In this document: positions 1 through 6,169 of the stretch, one piece after another | Numbering within the stretch: position 1 is the first letter of the stretch | Layout of the letters: each line of letters opens with the position of its first letter | Virus record (IMG/VR): IMGVR_UViG_3300038435_000221 | Location: 1 to 29,181 of that record | Length of the DNA stretch: 29,181 bases | Direction: 5' to 3' (one strand) | Source of the DNA: a virus | Notes under the pieces: generated by a model | Seen by the model: only the letters and a program-made list of their open reading frames with translations | Told to the model about the DNA's origin: nothing | The model's database searches: none | Translations under genes and position numbers: made by a program

Positions 1-126
1 TCATGTCCGCAAAGCCTTCATCATGAGAGTGTAGGGGTAGCCGCCATAGCCATCGCCATTGCCAAAGCCATAGCCAAAGCCATAGCCATCGCCATTGCCA
101 TCGGGTAAAATCTTACCATATGACAT
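1..126 (-). CDS. Gly/Tyr/Asp-rich microprotein (41 aa)
   Basis: A 41-residue reading frame starts at ATG 126-124 and ends with TGA at 3-1. It begins MSYGKILPDG and continues as alternating X-Gly pairs (DGNGDGYGFGYGFGNGDGYGG, given here as the DG/NG/YG/FG dipeptide pattern of about residues 9-30), then ends in a short basic tail. The start overlaps the last 14 bases of the upstream metallopeptidase/VWA gene in another frame, so translation is probably coupled to it. The DNA shows as imperfect GCCATN hexamers on the plus strand. No known domain is recognised; low-complexity Gly-Tyr sequence suggests a flexible or self-associating chain. It could be non-coding repeat, but the open frame, coupled start and clean stop favour a gene. 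Confidence 0.5.
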   Translation of the reverse strand: MSYGKILPDGNGDGYGFGYGFGNGDGYGGYPYTLMMKALRT

Positions 127-1210
127 CAATACCTATTCCCTTTTTATTAAGATCAGTTTGATAACATCCAACTGGTACACATAGCACTTTAGTTTTAGAG
201 TTTTTAATTTTTTCACATTCGTCTGCTAAATCATCATCAGTAATTATTATTGCAATTTTTGGATTAGTTTTATTAAGATGCTCTATAATTAAATGATAGG
301 GTGTATTGCCGCCATTAAAATCTTTGGAAGATATTTTATTATCACCAAAAAACCAAACATCTTTTTTTATAGAAGATCCATATTTTTTTAAAACAGCATT
401 AATAACTTCATTCGCTTTTTTAGTTTTTTCATCGCAAAAAGAGGCGCTTCGATCTAAAAAAATTTCAACTAAAGGTGATAAATAATTGGTCATCCGGCCT
501 TTAAGTATATAATCTTCATTATAATATCTGTTCGGGCGATTATAAGTTTTTTGTGATAATGACCTTAATCTTAAACTCTTATCAATTTCGCTAACCAATG
601 TAGGTTTTCTCTTTTTTATATTTTCAAAATGATCACTATTATTTTTAATCAACTGTTCTTTCTTTGCTTTTTTACTAATAGCTTCTATCATTTTTTCTAA
701 AATTTCTTTAACTTCTTTGGTGGTATAACTTATTTGTTCTTTAGGTTTAATATCATTTTCATTATTAGTAGATTCTATTTGCATACAGATACATTTCGTA
801 GTGCATTTTTTATTATTTTTTATAAGATAATCATAAATATCTTCAGCAATATCAATATGTGATGGAAGCTCAGGAATACTATCGCTAGTAATGCCTCTAT
901 AAAGACCAGATCTCTTGGATTTTATTAGGTCTTCATCTTCTATAGTATAAAGGTTTCTAGCTATTTCAAGCTCTGTGCTCATTACCCAGTTTTCTTTATT
1001 AAAATCATGATATGCATTTTTCATCTTTATTTCACGATAAAAATGATTCAGCAAAATATGGGCTTGTTCGTGATAAATAGCGAGACTCTCTTCACGATGC
1101 GAAAGATTATTGGCAATATAGATTTTTAAACCATCTGTATAAGCAGGCGCAGGCATTTGTGAACGAGGCAATCTGACTATTTCAGCTAAAACTATTTCAT
1201 TGTTCTGCAT
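113..1210 (-). CDS. Metallopeptidase-like / VWA-like protein (DUF2201 type)
   Basis: This 365-residue protein has two recognisable parts. The N-terminal region carries a zinc-peptidase HExxH motif, HEQAH at residues 47-51, followed by a helical segment with candidate third-ligand acidic residues (E80/E82). The C-terminal third (about 245-365) resembles a VWA domain with a metal-ion-dependent adhesion site: D253-x-S255-x-S257, a threonine at 303 and the DDD at 325-327. The middle is Lys-rich and probably helical, with a C136/C140/C142 cluster. This architecture matches the DUF2201/VWA-like family, normally encoded beside a MoxR AAA+ ATPase, as here one base upstream (TAA-A-ATG junction). Together such pairs act as chaperone or remodelling complexes; the substrate is unknown. 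Cytoplasmic; no signal peptide. Confidence 0.85.
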   Translation of the reverse strand: MQNNEIVLAEIVRLPRSQMPAPAYTDGLKIYIANNLSHREESLAIYHEQAHILLNHFYREIKMKNAYHDFNKENWVMSTELEIARNLYTIEDEDLIKSKRSGLYRGITSDSIPELPSHIDIAEDIYDYLIKNNKKCTTKCICMQIESTNNENDIKPKEQISYTTKEVKEILEKMIEAISKKAKKEQLIKNNSDHFENIKKRKPTLVSEIDKSLRLRSLSQKTYNRPNRYYNEDYILKGRMTNYLSPLVEIFLDRSASFCDEKTKKANEVINAVLKKYGSSIKKDVWFFGDNKISSKDFNGGNTPYHLIIEHLNKTNPKIAIIITDDDLADECEKIKNSKTKVLCVPVGCYQTDLNKKGIGIDVIW

Positions 1211-1211
1211 T

Positions 1212-2015
1212 TTATAATCTCAAAGGAGAAAGATATTTTTGAGATGCACTATTAATTTTTTTGGAAGTAGAAAATATTTTATCTATCTTTGTATTATTAA
1301 ATGAGTTTAATTTGTTAATAATATAAGTTGCTTCCAAAGGACATAATAATCCCGAGATGAACTTTTTCTGTTCTTCCAAAGTGGCAGATGTATTGCAATA
1401 CCAAGTAAGGAATAAACTTATAGTTCTAGGGGAGGTTATTCTTTTCTCATGACCTTCACCTAGCATGTTATAAAGATTAATTTCCCCATTTTTTATGGAT
1501 TCCAAAACGGGATTAATTTTTTCAATATGATTTTTATAATGTTTTATTGCCCAATCATACCATTCTAAGGGATCTGGAATAAAATCTATACAGCAAAATC
1601 TAGATTGCATGGCTTCACTTATTCCATCTGACCCACTAATAAATTCATTATTAGCAGCTGCAATAATGCAGGTATTATCGGGTAATTTGGAATTTCCAAT
1701 AGCTCTATTACATATTAAAGTCAAAAATGAATCAGAAACACTTCTACGGGCTTTATCTAATTCATCAAAAAAAATAGCGGTTGTCTTTCCTTGAGCATCG
1801 GCTTCTTCCAATCTTTTAAAAATAATTGGTATAGTTCTTTTATCATATACTCCATCTCGATAAGGCAATCCAGAAATATCTTCTTCTACCATAGAAGAAG
1901 CTAACATAACTTCTACATGCTCAAAACAGCTTTTAATTTTTTCTGTTTTACCTACACCCGGATGCCCATAAAAAAGCACAGGAATATGTTTTGTTAAGTA
2001 CTTTTTTATATTCAT
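1212..2015 (-). CDS. MoxR-type AAA+ ATPase
   Basis: A 267-residue ATPase. Walker A is GHPGVGKT near residue 17, Walker B is AIFFDELDKA near residue 80, sensor 1 is the AAANNE segment near 120, and an arginine-finger region follows at SEAMQSRF. These are the features of the MoxR branch of AAA+ proteins, which act as hexamers and work with VWA-domain partners. The partner lies immediately downstream. The start ATG shares an ATGA overlap with the stop of the preceding gene, so the two are translationally coupled. The length is somewhat short for the family (usually 300-350), mainly at the C-terminal lid. Role in the phage is unknown; remodelling or metal loading of a phage or host protein is the family-based guess. 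Confidence 0.9.
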   Translation of the reverse strand: MNIKKYLTKHIPVLFYGHPGVGKTEKIKSCFEHVEVMLASSMVEEDISGLPYRDGVYDKRTIPIIFKRLEEADAQGKTTAIFFDELDKARRSVSDSFLTLICNRAIGNSKLPDNTCIIAAANNEFISGSDGISEAMQSRFCCIDFIPDPLEWYDWAIKHYKNHIEKINPVLESIKNGEINLYNMLGEGHEKRITSPRTISLFLTWYCNTSATLEEQKKFISGLLCPLEATYIINKLNSFNNTKIDKIFSTSKKINSASQKYLSPLRL

Positions 2016-2299
2016 CGCAAAGTAGTCCCTTTAAAACTATAAAGGTCAATACATGGTAAAATCCCATAACAACAAGAGAGTGGCCATATGCACAATTCAT
2101 TTTCATCAAATCTATCAAGGATTATTTTTGCATCTCTATCTCCACGTGTAACACCAGCAATACCTTTACCTCCTGAAAATCCTCCCGACATAGAGCATTT
2201 TTTCATGGCGATAAATCCTTCTTGAGGTGCGTCTACTTCTTCCCCAAAATAATAAAATCCTCCAGCAATTACAAATATTTTCCAGTTTTCATTACTCAT
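2012..2299 (-). CDS. Small unknown protein coupled to the MoxR gene (95 aa)
   Basis: A 95-residue protein with an aromatic N-terminus (WKIFVIAGGFYYFGE), a Gly-rich centre (residues about 38-50) and a Cys-containing end (CIWPLSCCYGILPC). The pattern 'exposed beta strand, gly-rich turn, ILD, hydrophobic strand with Cys' recalls a small phage family commonly found near MoxR/VWA genes (possibly DUF6948-like), but that match is from memory and weak. A good Shine-Dalgarno sequence, AAGGAG, lies just before the ATG at 2299, and its stop overlaps the MoxR start by four bases (ATGA). The tight coupling suggests a stoichiometric partner of the ATPase system. Function unknown. Confidence 0.75.
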   Translation of the reverse strand: MSNENWKIFVIAGGFYYFGEEVDAPQEGFIAMKKCSMSGGFSGGKGIAGVTRGDRDAKIILDRFDENELCIWPLSCCYGILPCIDLYSFKGTTLR

Positions 2300-2320
2300 A
2301 ACATTTCTCCTTAAATAATT

Positions 2321-2599
2321 TTATTTTATCGCCTTTTCTAACGCAATCATTTGAATATCCACATAACGTCCAATAATTTTAAGAGATACTGACTTAGGAA
2401 ATTTTTCTCTTAATAAGTTCACCACCTCTAACTCATTCCGATTCTTTTTATCAATAATTTCTTTAACAGCTGCATTCAATAAAAATGCAGTCTTGGGATT
2501 TGTAGCGACTTTATCAGCAGCCTCAACATAAAGCGCAGCTGTTTCATCATCTAACCAAAAATTCCCATAAGCAAATAGTTCTTCTAATTCTTTTAACAT
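2321..2599 (-). CDS. Small helical unknown protein (92 aa)
   Basis: A 92-residue protein, mostly Leu, Ala, Glu and Lys, predicted all-helical, with no signal peptide or membrane segment. I do not recognise a family. It lies in the leftward early operon, 21 bases upstream of the next gene. Its own ribosome site is weak (GGAAA about 10 bases before the ATG), and a 20-codon frame ends across its start, so re-initiation is likely. Early-operon placement suggests a host-takeover or DNA-metabolism accessory role, but nothing in the sequence shows this. Confidence 0.7.
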   Translation of the reverse strand: MLKELEELFAYGNFWLDDETAALYVEAADKVATNPKTAFLLNAAVKEIIDKKNRNELEVVNLLREKFPKSVSLKIIGRYVDIQMIALEKAIK

Positions 2600-2655
2600 G
2601 AATGATTTTTTTCCAATTCCGCTAAGCGTTTCATATCAGGCAGATCTTTTTTCAT
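2593..2655 (-). CDS. Possible 20-aa coupling peptide
   Basis: ATG at 2655-2653 opens a 20-codon frame (MKKDLPDMKRLAELEKN...) ending TAA at 2595-2593. It starts one base after the stop of the HTH gene and ends seven bases inside the start of the 92-residue gene, neatly filling the gap between them. No clear Shine-Dalgarno sequence. It may be a real micropeptide, or only a frame that carries ribosomes from one cistron to the next. Confidence 0.3.
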   Translation of the reverse strand: MKKDLPDMKRLAELEKNHSC

Positions 2656-2656
2656 A

Positions 2657-2857
2657 CTATTTATTTTTATGCCCAACAAGTTCCCAATATTTATCTAAAA
2701 TACTTTCATCATAAAAAATACGAGCTGTTGGACACAGAGCGTCTGTTATAAATATAGAACACGGATGGTCCGTGTTTTTATATTTCCATCGCCATTGATG
2801 AATAGTGCGAGGAGTCACACATAAGCGTTTCGCTATTTCTTCTAGAGGTACTTTCAT
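2657..2857 (-). CDS. Small HTH DNA-binding protein (66 aa)
   Basis: Residues 4-30 form a helix-turn-helix: PLEEIAKRLCVTPRTIHQWR, with the classic spacing of a short-helix, glycine-like turn and recognition helix ending in QWRWK. The remainder (about 35-66) is unassigned and includes two cysteines. I chose the start at 2857 rather than 2875 because it makes a four-base ATGA overlap with the upstream gene and removes a non-conserved MVWDYC prefix. It resembles excisionase/MerR-like or Mor-like small phage regulators, but which one cannot be told. In the early left operon it could be an excisionase or an early regulator. Confidence 0.7.
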   Translation of the reverse strand: MKVPLEEIAKRLCVTPRTIHQWRWKYKNTDHPCSIFITDALCPTARIFYDESILDKYWELVGHKNK

Positions 2858-3048
2858 ACAATAATCCCATACCACTTAGCAGCATTGATACGGTTTTTAG
2901 CAAATATGCCAGGATGATTTTTAATGGTTTTACGCGCACGCTGACCATTTCCCCATATATCGGCTTTATTCTTACAATCTTGTTTTAATGCATGTACATC
3001 AATCATGGGGTCAATGCGATAAAAAAATTTATGGTTTTCAATAAACAT
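2854..3048 (-). CDS. Small basic unknown protein (64 aa)
   Basis: A 64-residue basic protein with no recognised domain. The sequence has a central Lys/Arg-rich part (GQRARKTIKNHPG) that could contact nucleic acid. It has a strong ribosome site, AAGGAG, about eight bases ahead of its ATG, and its stop overlaps the next gene's start (ATGA). Part of the leftward early operon. Function unknown. Confidence 0.65.
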   Translation of the reverse strand: MFIENHKFFYRIDPMIDVHALKQDCKNKADIWGNGQRARKTIKNHPGIFAKNRINAAKWYGIIV

Positions 3049-3084
3049 GATTTTTACTCCTTCGGTTCTTAAGTTAATATTTTA

Positions 3085-3654
3085 TTAAAAAGGTAATACA
3101 TCATCTTCAATTTGATTCACTGGAACTTCATAATTATCTGGAGGTATATTTTCAGATTTAGTATGATTTTCTTGAGGTGGTTGTCCTGCATTTTTTGGTT
3201 TATTGGTATAAACCCAATCTACCAATTCAGATGCAAGTCTTAATACGTCAACTTTTAATATTTTAGTTTCTGGATAATTATGACAAAGAATGGAAACCGC
3301 ATTGCTTAATTGACTTTGATTTACAATGCGTATTTGTTCTTCAGGGTCACGTGGTTTCCAAGTTCCTCCGCTAAATCCTTTTTTAGTATTTAATTGAGGA
3401 TTTGAGAGATTTTCAAAATTATCTTTTACTTTAAATTTATTAACAGGTTGCCCTGAATATTTATCAATTTCTTGGCTATAAGAAAATTTAACTTTATCTC
3501 CCACTTTGAATAAATCAGCTTTGTTACTTGCTGTAAAAGTAAGATAGGGAGTATTATTAACAAAAATAGTGAAATTAGCACAGTCACCGTAAGTGGTAGA
3601 CTTATCTTCGCCTTTAAATACTTTTTCAATGATTCCTTCAACGATATTACTCAT
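3085..3654 (-). CDS. ssb: Single-stranded DNA-binding protein with SSB C-terminal tail
   Basis: A 189-residue protein. Residues 1-80 look like an OB fold: alternating beta strands (VEGIIEKVFKG, FTIFVNN, YLTFTAS, GDKVKFSYSQ). The middle (about 85-145) is a helical segment including a typical phage motif around residues 100-125. The last part is disordered and Pro/Asn-rich and ends in the acidic-hydrophobic tail EDDVLPF, matching the conserved DDDIPF-type tip with which SSB proteins recruit replication and repair partners. It differs from the E. coli SSB core, so the call rests mainly on this tail plus the OB-like start. A good AAGGA site precedes the ATG. It would coat ssDNA during phage replication and recombination and probably interacts with host SSB partners. 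Confidence 0.75.
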   Translation of the reverse strand: MSNIVEGIIEKVFKGEDKSTTYGDCANFTIFVNNTPYLTFTASNKADLFKVGDKVKFSYSQEIDKYSGQPVNKFKVKDNFENLSNPQLNTKKGFSGGTWKPRDPEEQIRIVNQSQLSNAVSILCHNYPETKILKVDVLRLASELVDWVYTNKPKNAGQPPQENHTKSENIPPDNYEVPVNQIEDDVLPF

Positions 3655-3674
3655 ATTTTGATTCCTTTTTTTCC

Positions 3675-3908
3675 TTAAGCAGCTTTTTTAACATTAAATA
3701 AGTTTTCTTCTAATTTTCTGTGATACCCTTGGGCATATTCCCAGTCATTTGTTGATAGTTTCAATAATTTTCTATAATTAGCTCCGTATGGATGTTGTAT
3801 CAATGCATAAATCCTCTCAGCAGTGGTTTTTGTAATAACATCCAGGGTCATTAGATTTATTATTCCTGATATTAAAGTCTCTACATCTAATTTTTGATTC
3901 TTATTCAT
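3675..3908 (-). CDS. Small unknown protein (77 aa)
   Basis: A 77-residue, probably helical protein with an aromatic-charged C-terminal half (NDWEYAQGYHRKLEEN). No family recognised and no membrane segment. Its start overlaps the stop of the preceding Cys-rich gene by four bases (ATGA), so it belongs to the same leftward transcript from the putative PL promoter. Function unknown. Confidence 0.65.
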   Translation of the reverse strand: MNKNQKLDVETLISGIINLMTLDVITKTTAERIYALIQHPYGANYRKLLKLSTNDWEYAQGYHRKLEENLFNVKKAA

Positions 3909-4120
3909 GCTGCGATTCTCCCTTCTATATCGGCGTGCTGATTAAAGTAATATTGTTTACTTTCAATATCTAATTTATCCCAGCAGTGCGAGCATACAAA
4001 TAGTTTTGAATGCATGTGCGAAGGGTGGTAGCAATTGCCGCATATTTCACCTTTAAACACCTTTTTATAGAGTTCCTGACTAAAAATTTCATTTAATTTA
4101 CTTGTCGTACTTATTTTCAT
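3905..4120 (-). CDS. Small zinc-ribbon-like protein (71 aa), first early-left gene
   Basis: A 71-residue protein with two CxxC pairs spaced by 13 residues (CGNCYHPSHMHSK..VCSHC), plus histidines between them, the layout of a small zinc ribbon/knuckle. This is the first full gene of the leftward early operon, with a very strong ribosome site, GAGGAG, ahead of its ATG. The leader between promoter and gene is about 60 bases. Zinc-ribbon early proteins in phages often touch host RNA polymerase or nucleic acid, but no specific family is recognised. Zinc binding is inferred from the cysteine spacing. Confidence 0.75.
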   Translation of the reverse strand: MKISTTSKLNEIFSQELYKKVFKGEICGNCYHPSHMHSKLFVCSHCWDKLDIESKQYYFNQHADIEGRIAA

Positions 4121-4130
4121 GTTATTCTCC

Positions 4131-4166
4131 TCAAAGTTTCAATTTAGAGCCATCCTTGGCGGACAT
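4131..4166 (-). CDS. Possible 11-aa leader peptide of the PL transcript
   Basis: ATG at 4166-4164 follows AAGGAAGAA and opens the frame MSAKDGSKLKL, ending TGA at 4133-4131. The stop overlaps the start of the GAGGAG ribosome site of the first early gene. It lies just inside the predicted 5' end of the PL transcript. It may couple translation to the next gene or be chance. Confidence 0.25.
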   Translation of the reverse strand: MSAKDGSKLKL

Positions 4167-4184
4167 TTCTTCCTTGCGAAGGTA

Positions 4185-4213
4185 ATATTACCTATGGGTA
4201 ACATAGTAGTCAA
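4185..4213 (-). promoter_or_regulatory. Putative PL promoter
   Basis: On the minus strand: -35 TTGACT (4213-4208), 17-base spacer, -10 TAATAT (4190-4185). It reads into the leftward early operon starting at 4120. The spacer and both boxes overlap the two operator palindromes, as expected for repressor-controlled PL. The same TAATAT -10 with a 17-base spacer occurs at the putative PR. Confidence 0.65.
4187..4202. promoter_or_regulatory. Operator OL-1 (putative repressor site)
   Basis: ATTACCTATGGGTAAC, an inverted repeat of ATTACC/GGTAAY around a 4-base centre. It is preceded by another GGTAAT half-site at 4181-4186 forming the perfect palindrome GGTAATATTACC. It lies between the -35 and -10 of the putative PL. 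The same pattern recurs at 4212, 6154 and 6231. Confidence 0.6.
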
Positions 4214-4227
4214 TACCTATGGGTAAT
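4212..4227. promoter_or_regulatory. Operator OL-2 (putative repressor site)
   Basis: AATACCTATGGGTAAT, the same palindromic pattern as OL-1 with the same central TATG. Its centre is 25 bases from that of OL-1, so dimers at the two sites would lie on nearly the same face of the helix. It abuts the -35 of the putative PL. Confidence 0.6.
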
Positions 4228-4230
4228 ATT

Positions 4231-4358
4231 ATTTTAAGCATTTAATTAACCTATTGATTTTAAATAGATAATTAATGATTTAAAAAGATATTAAAATACA
4301 GAAATGCACTAAAAAGCATTTTGAATTTGAAAATTTTTATTGAGTTTCTAAAAAATAG
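4231..4358. other. AT-rich spacer between PL operators and lysogenic operon
   Basis: About 130 bases, very AT-rich, with no convincing gene. It contains one short stem-loop (AAATGC, 8-base loop, GCATTT at 4302-4321) that could help end the leftward lysogenic transcript, but the run of T after it is poor on either strand. Otherwise I see nothing here. Confidence 0.4.
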
Positions 4359-4598
4359 TTATTGACAATAAAATGTTACACCAGAACTTTGATCAAAAAC
4401 ATAACCTGTTGCAGGATTAAAGGTTATGATATCTCCTTCATCAACATCATCTGCATTTATAGTAGTGGGGGAGCATTCATGGCCATCGATAGTTAACGTT
4501 AAATCGCCATCATCTACATCTTTATCTTGAATAGTGGTTTCATTTGCATGTAATCCTATGCAAAAAAGCATTAATCCGCATACAAGTAATTTTTTCAT
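4359..4598 (-). CDS. Small exported protein of the lysogenic operon (79 aa)
   Basis: The N-terminus is a standard signal peptide: MKK, then hydrophobic LLVCGLMLFCIGL, then a cleavage motif LHA before NETT (about residue 19). The mature part is about 60 residues, acidic (repeated Asp-Glu: DKDVDDGD, ADDVDEGD) with two cysteines (C42 and C78) that could form a disulphide in the periplasm. It may be periplasmic or secreted. It is the last of four co-directional genes headed by the repressor, 15 bases after the previous one, so it should be made in the lysogen. I recognise no family. Superinfection exclusion or another lysogenic-conversion role is an inference from placement. Confidence 0.7.
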   Translation of the reverse strand: MKKLLVCGLMLFCIGLHANETTIQDKDVDDGDLTLTIDGHECSPTTINADDVDEGDIITFNPATGYVFDQSSGVTFYCQ

Positions 4599-4613
4599 AA
4601 ATTTCTTTTTTAT

Positions 4614-5024
4614 TTATTGAGATTTAGCTTTCACACCGTAGAAGTCAAAAGTGATAGTTTGTATTTTTTGATGATTGGGCGCGTTAGTATTTCCTGAGTA
4701 TTGCATATAAAGATGTGAGCCTGCAGGAATAACTGTATCAGTGTATATTGACAATATTTTCCCACTAAATAATCCGTATCTTGGTAGGTTTTCATCAAGG
4801 GGTATAAGATTTGTTGGATTATTAGGATCTGTTCCTACAGACATATTCAATTCACCTCTATCAGGAGGTAAATTTGGTGGGGTAACATTAACATTTCTTT
4901 CTTGAATATAAGAAATCATATAAGCATCATTGGTAGGGGTGGCACCCATATCAATGATTTGGGGTGTTGGACCAATATTTGTGAGCGTAATGCTCCATGC
5001 TAAAACAAGTGGTGCGCCTACCAT
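4614..5024 (-). CDS. Unknown lysogenic-operon protein, paralogue A (136 aa)
   Basis: A 136-residue, beta-rich protein. It is a clear paralogue of its upstream neighbour: both share an AWSxTLxNxGPxPQxIxxG segment near the start, PTNxxY soon after, a GT..P.N motif in the middle, and an AG..LY.xYS segment followed by an I-rich strand near the end. No signal peptide is evident, although the N-terminus is hydrophobic. A strong AAGGAG site precedes the ATG. It sits between its paralogue (16 bases away) and the exported protein, in the repressor transcript. Function unknown. Tandem duplication and lysogen expression suggest an exposed or immunity-related role; a virion-decoration role is possible. 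Confidence 0.75.
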   Translation of the reverse strand: MVGAPLVLAWSITLTNIGPTPQIIDMGATPTNDAYMISYIQERNVNVTPPNLPPDRGELNMSVGTDPNNPTNLIPLDENLPRYGLFSGKILSIYTDTVIPAGSHLYMQYSGNTNAPNHQKIQTITFDFYGVKAKSQ

Positions 5025-5040
5025 AAAATGCTCCTTAAGG

Positions 5041-5421
5041 TTAATTAGAGGGGTAAGCTAATATATCTATTGTAATTGGCTCGCCATTGTATTTATTATT
5101 TTCTGAATATTTTACATATAAATTTTGAGCTGCAGGCGCAATAGAATTACCACCTAAGCCCCAGATCATGTAACCTTTTTCAGTTGGGTTGGAGTTGTCG
5201 CCCGCATTGATGCTTTCGACAACGTTATTAGGTGTTTGCTCTGAGGTTCCAATGGTTATTACAAGGCCTTTGGTTTGAGATACATCCATGTTTTTTATAA
5301 CGGCCATGACAGGTATGTAATTTTCATTTGTAGGAGCTGTTCCGATGTTGATAACTTGAGGGACTGGCCCTAAATTATTCAAGGTGAAACTCCATGCTAC
5401 GATCAGTGCTTTTCCTATCAT
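5041..5421 (-). CDS. Unknown lysogenic-operon protein, paralogue B (126 aa)
   Basis: A 126-residue paralogue of the next gene down. Shared positions include AWSFTLNNLGPVPQVINIG (residues about 9-27), PTNENY and the later AAQNLYVKYSENN segment. The middle differs and contains shorter loops. It starts 19 bases after the repressor stop with an AAGGGA ribosome site, so it is almost certainly co-transcribed with the repressor. No known domain, no clear signal sequence. The two copies have diverged strongly (conserved at roughly one position in three), so the duplication is old and both are likely under selection. Confidence 0.75.
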   Translation of the reverse strand: MIGKALIVAWSFTLNNLGPVPQVINIGTAPTNENYIPVMAVIKNMDVSQTKGLVITIGTSEQTPNNVVESINAGDNSNPTEKGYMIWGLGGNSIAPAAQNLYVKYSENNKYNGEPITIDILAYPSN

Positions 5422-5440
5422 AAAACGTCCCTTTATTTAT

Positions 5441-6139
5441 TTAAATTGAATCCCCTGTTTTGGATATCATTACAACGCGGCCAATTACATTAAGCAAATT
5501 CCTGGCTTCTTTTTTTAAAACAATTTTATCAGGAAAATGGGATTTAACAGGATTATCTGATTTGATAATAAAGTTATCAGGGCCTATAAAAAATCTTTTA
5601 ACTTGAATAATTTGATCATTTATAAAAGCATACAGCTTTCCATCTTCAATTTCTTTTTTTGTACAGTCTATTAGAACTTTATCTCCATCATTCAGTGTAG
5701 GAAACATATCGCTTCCTTCTACTTGCATTGCACAAGCGGATTCTTCAGTAATGGCTAATTTAGTCATATCTTCTTTTGATAACATAACAGCTTGCTCCTT
5801 AGGGTGCATGGTAATACCTCCATCAAGAGAAGATGATTCTAAATCAATCAACGGAATAAATCCATAATATTTATCCGTTAATGGGGGGAATTCTGTGAAA
5901 TTCATCGCAGATTTTGTATGATCTTTATCTAGCCAATGATCGTCTTTGTGGAATTTTTCTTCTATTTCACAGGCAAACTCTGGGCCAATATTTTTTTTTC
6001 TAGTCAAATATTGTGTTATAAGGTTATAAGATTTTCCTAATCGATCGGCTAATTCCCGGCGACCGAGTTTTTCTTCTAGGTATTTTAAATTTTTCCAACG
6101 ATTAAAGTAAATAATTGTAAGTTTTGTGGTTTTGTCCAT
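5441..6139 (-). CDS. CI/LexA-like repressor with altered S24 active site
   Basis: A 232-residue repressor. Residues about 18-65 form an HTH (LGRRELADRLGKSYNLITQY) and about 92-225 an S24-peptidase-like dimerisation domain. The lysine of the catalytic dyad is present (K181 in QVKRF). The serine motif, normally V-x-G-D-S-M-x-P, reads VEGSDMFP at 140-147, so aspartate (D144) sits where the serine should be and S143 is one residue early. The linker also lacks the Ala-Gly or Cys-Gly cleavage dipeptide (it has LDGG near 105-108). It is thus probably not RecA-cleavable. It heads a four-gene leftward operon, is divergent from cro, and its putative promoter overlaps an operator, so autoregulation is likely. 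Confidence 0.9.
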   Translation of the reverse strand: MDKTTKLTIIYFNRWKNLKYLEEKLGRRELADRLGKSYNLITQYLTRKKNIGPEFACEIEEKFHKDDHWLDKDHTKSAMNFTEFPPLTDKYYGFIPLIDLESSSLDGGITMHPKEQAVMLSKEDMTKLAITEESACAMQVEGSDMFPTLNDGDKVLIDCTKKEIEDGKLYAFINDQIIQVKRFFIGPDNFIIKSDNPVKSHFPDKIVLKKEARNLLNVIGRVVMISKTGDSI

Positions 6140-6153
6140 TGGTAATTCTTGTG

Positions 6154-6169
6154 GTTACCCGTAGCTAAT
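6154..6169. promoter_or_regulatory. Operator at PRM (putative repressor site)
   Basis: GTTACCCGTAGCTAAT, one mismatch from the RTTACC-N4-GGTAAY pattern. It overlaps the -10 of the putative repressor promoter. An extra GGTAAT half-site lies at 6141-6146, next to the repressor start codon. Confidence 0.5.

Noticed and set aside
1-112. GCCATN hexamer repeats as a CRISPR or satellite
   Set aside because: Units are too short and imperfect, have no spacers, and translate as a continuous Gly-rich frame.
3426-3641. A 71-codon frame, same strand, inside the SSB gene
   Set aside because: It is a different phase of the SSB gene with low-complexity Leu/Ile content; the SSB frame has a ribosome site and the DDVLPF tail.
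4302-4321. Stem-loop after the lysogenic operon as a firm terminator
   Set aside because: Only six base pairs, mostly A-T, and no good T-run; noted in the spacer entry but not called.
5441-5600. Integrase or attachment site near the immunity region
   Set aside because: No recombinase motifs or tRNA-like direct repeats found; the integration module must be outside the window.
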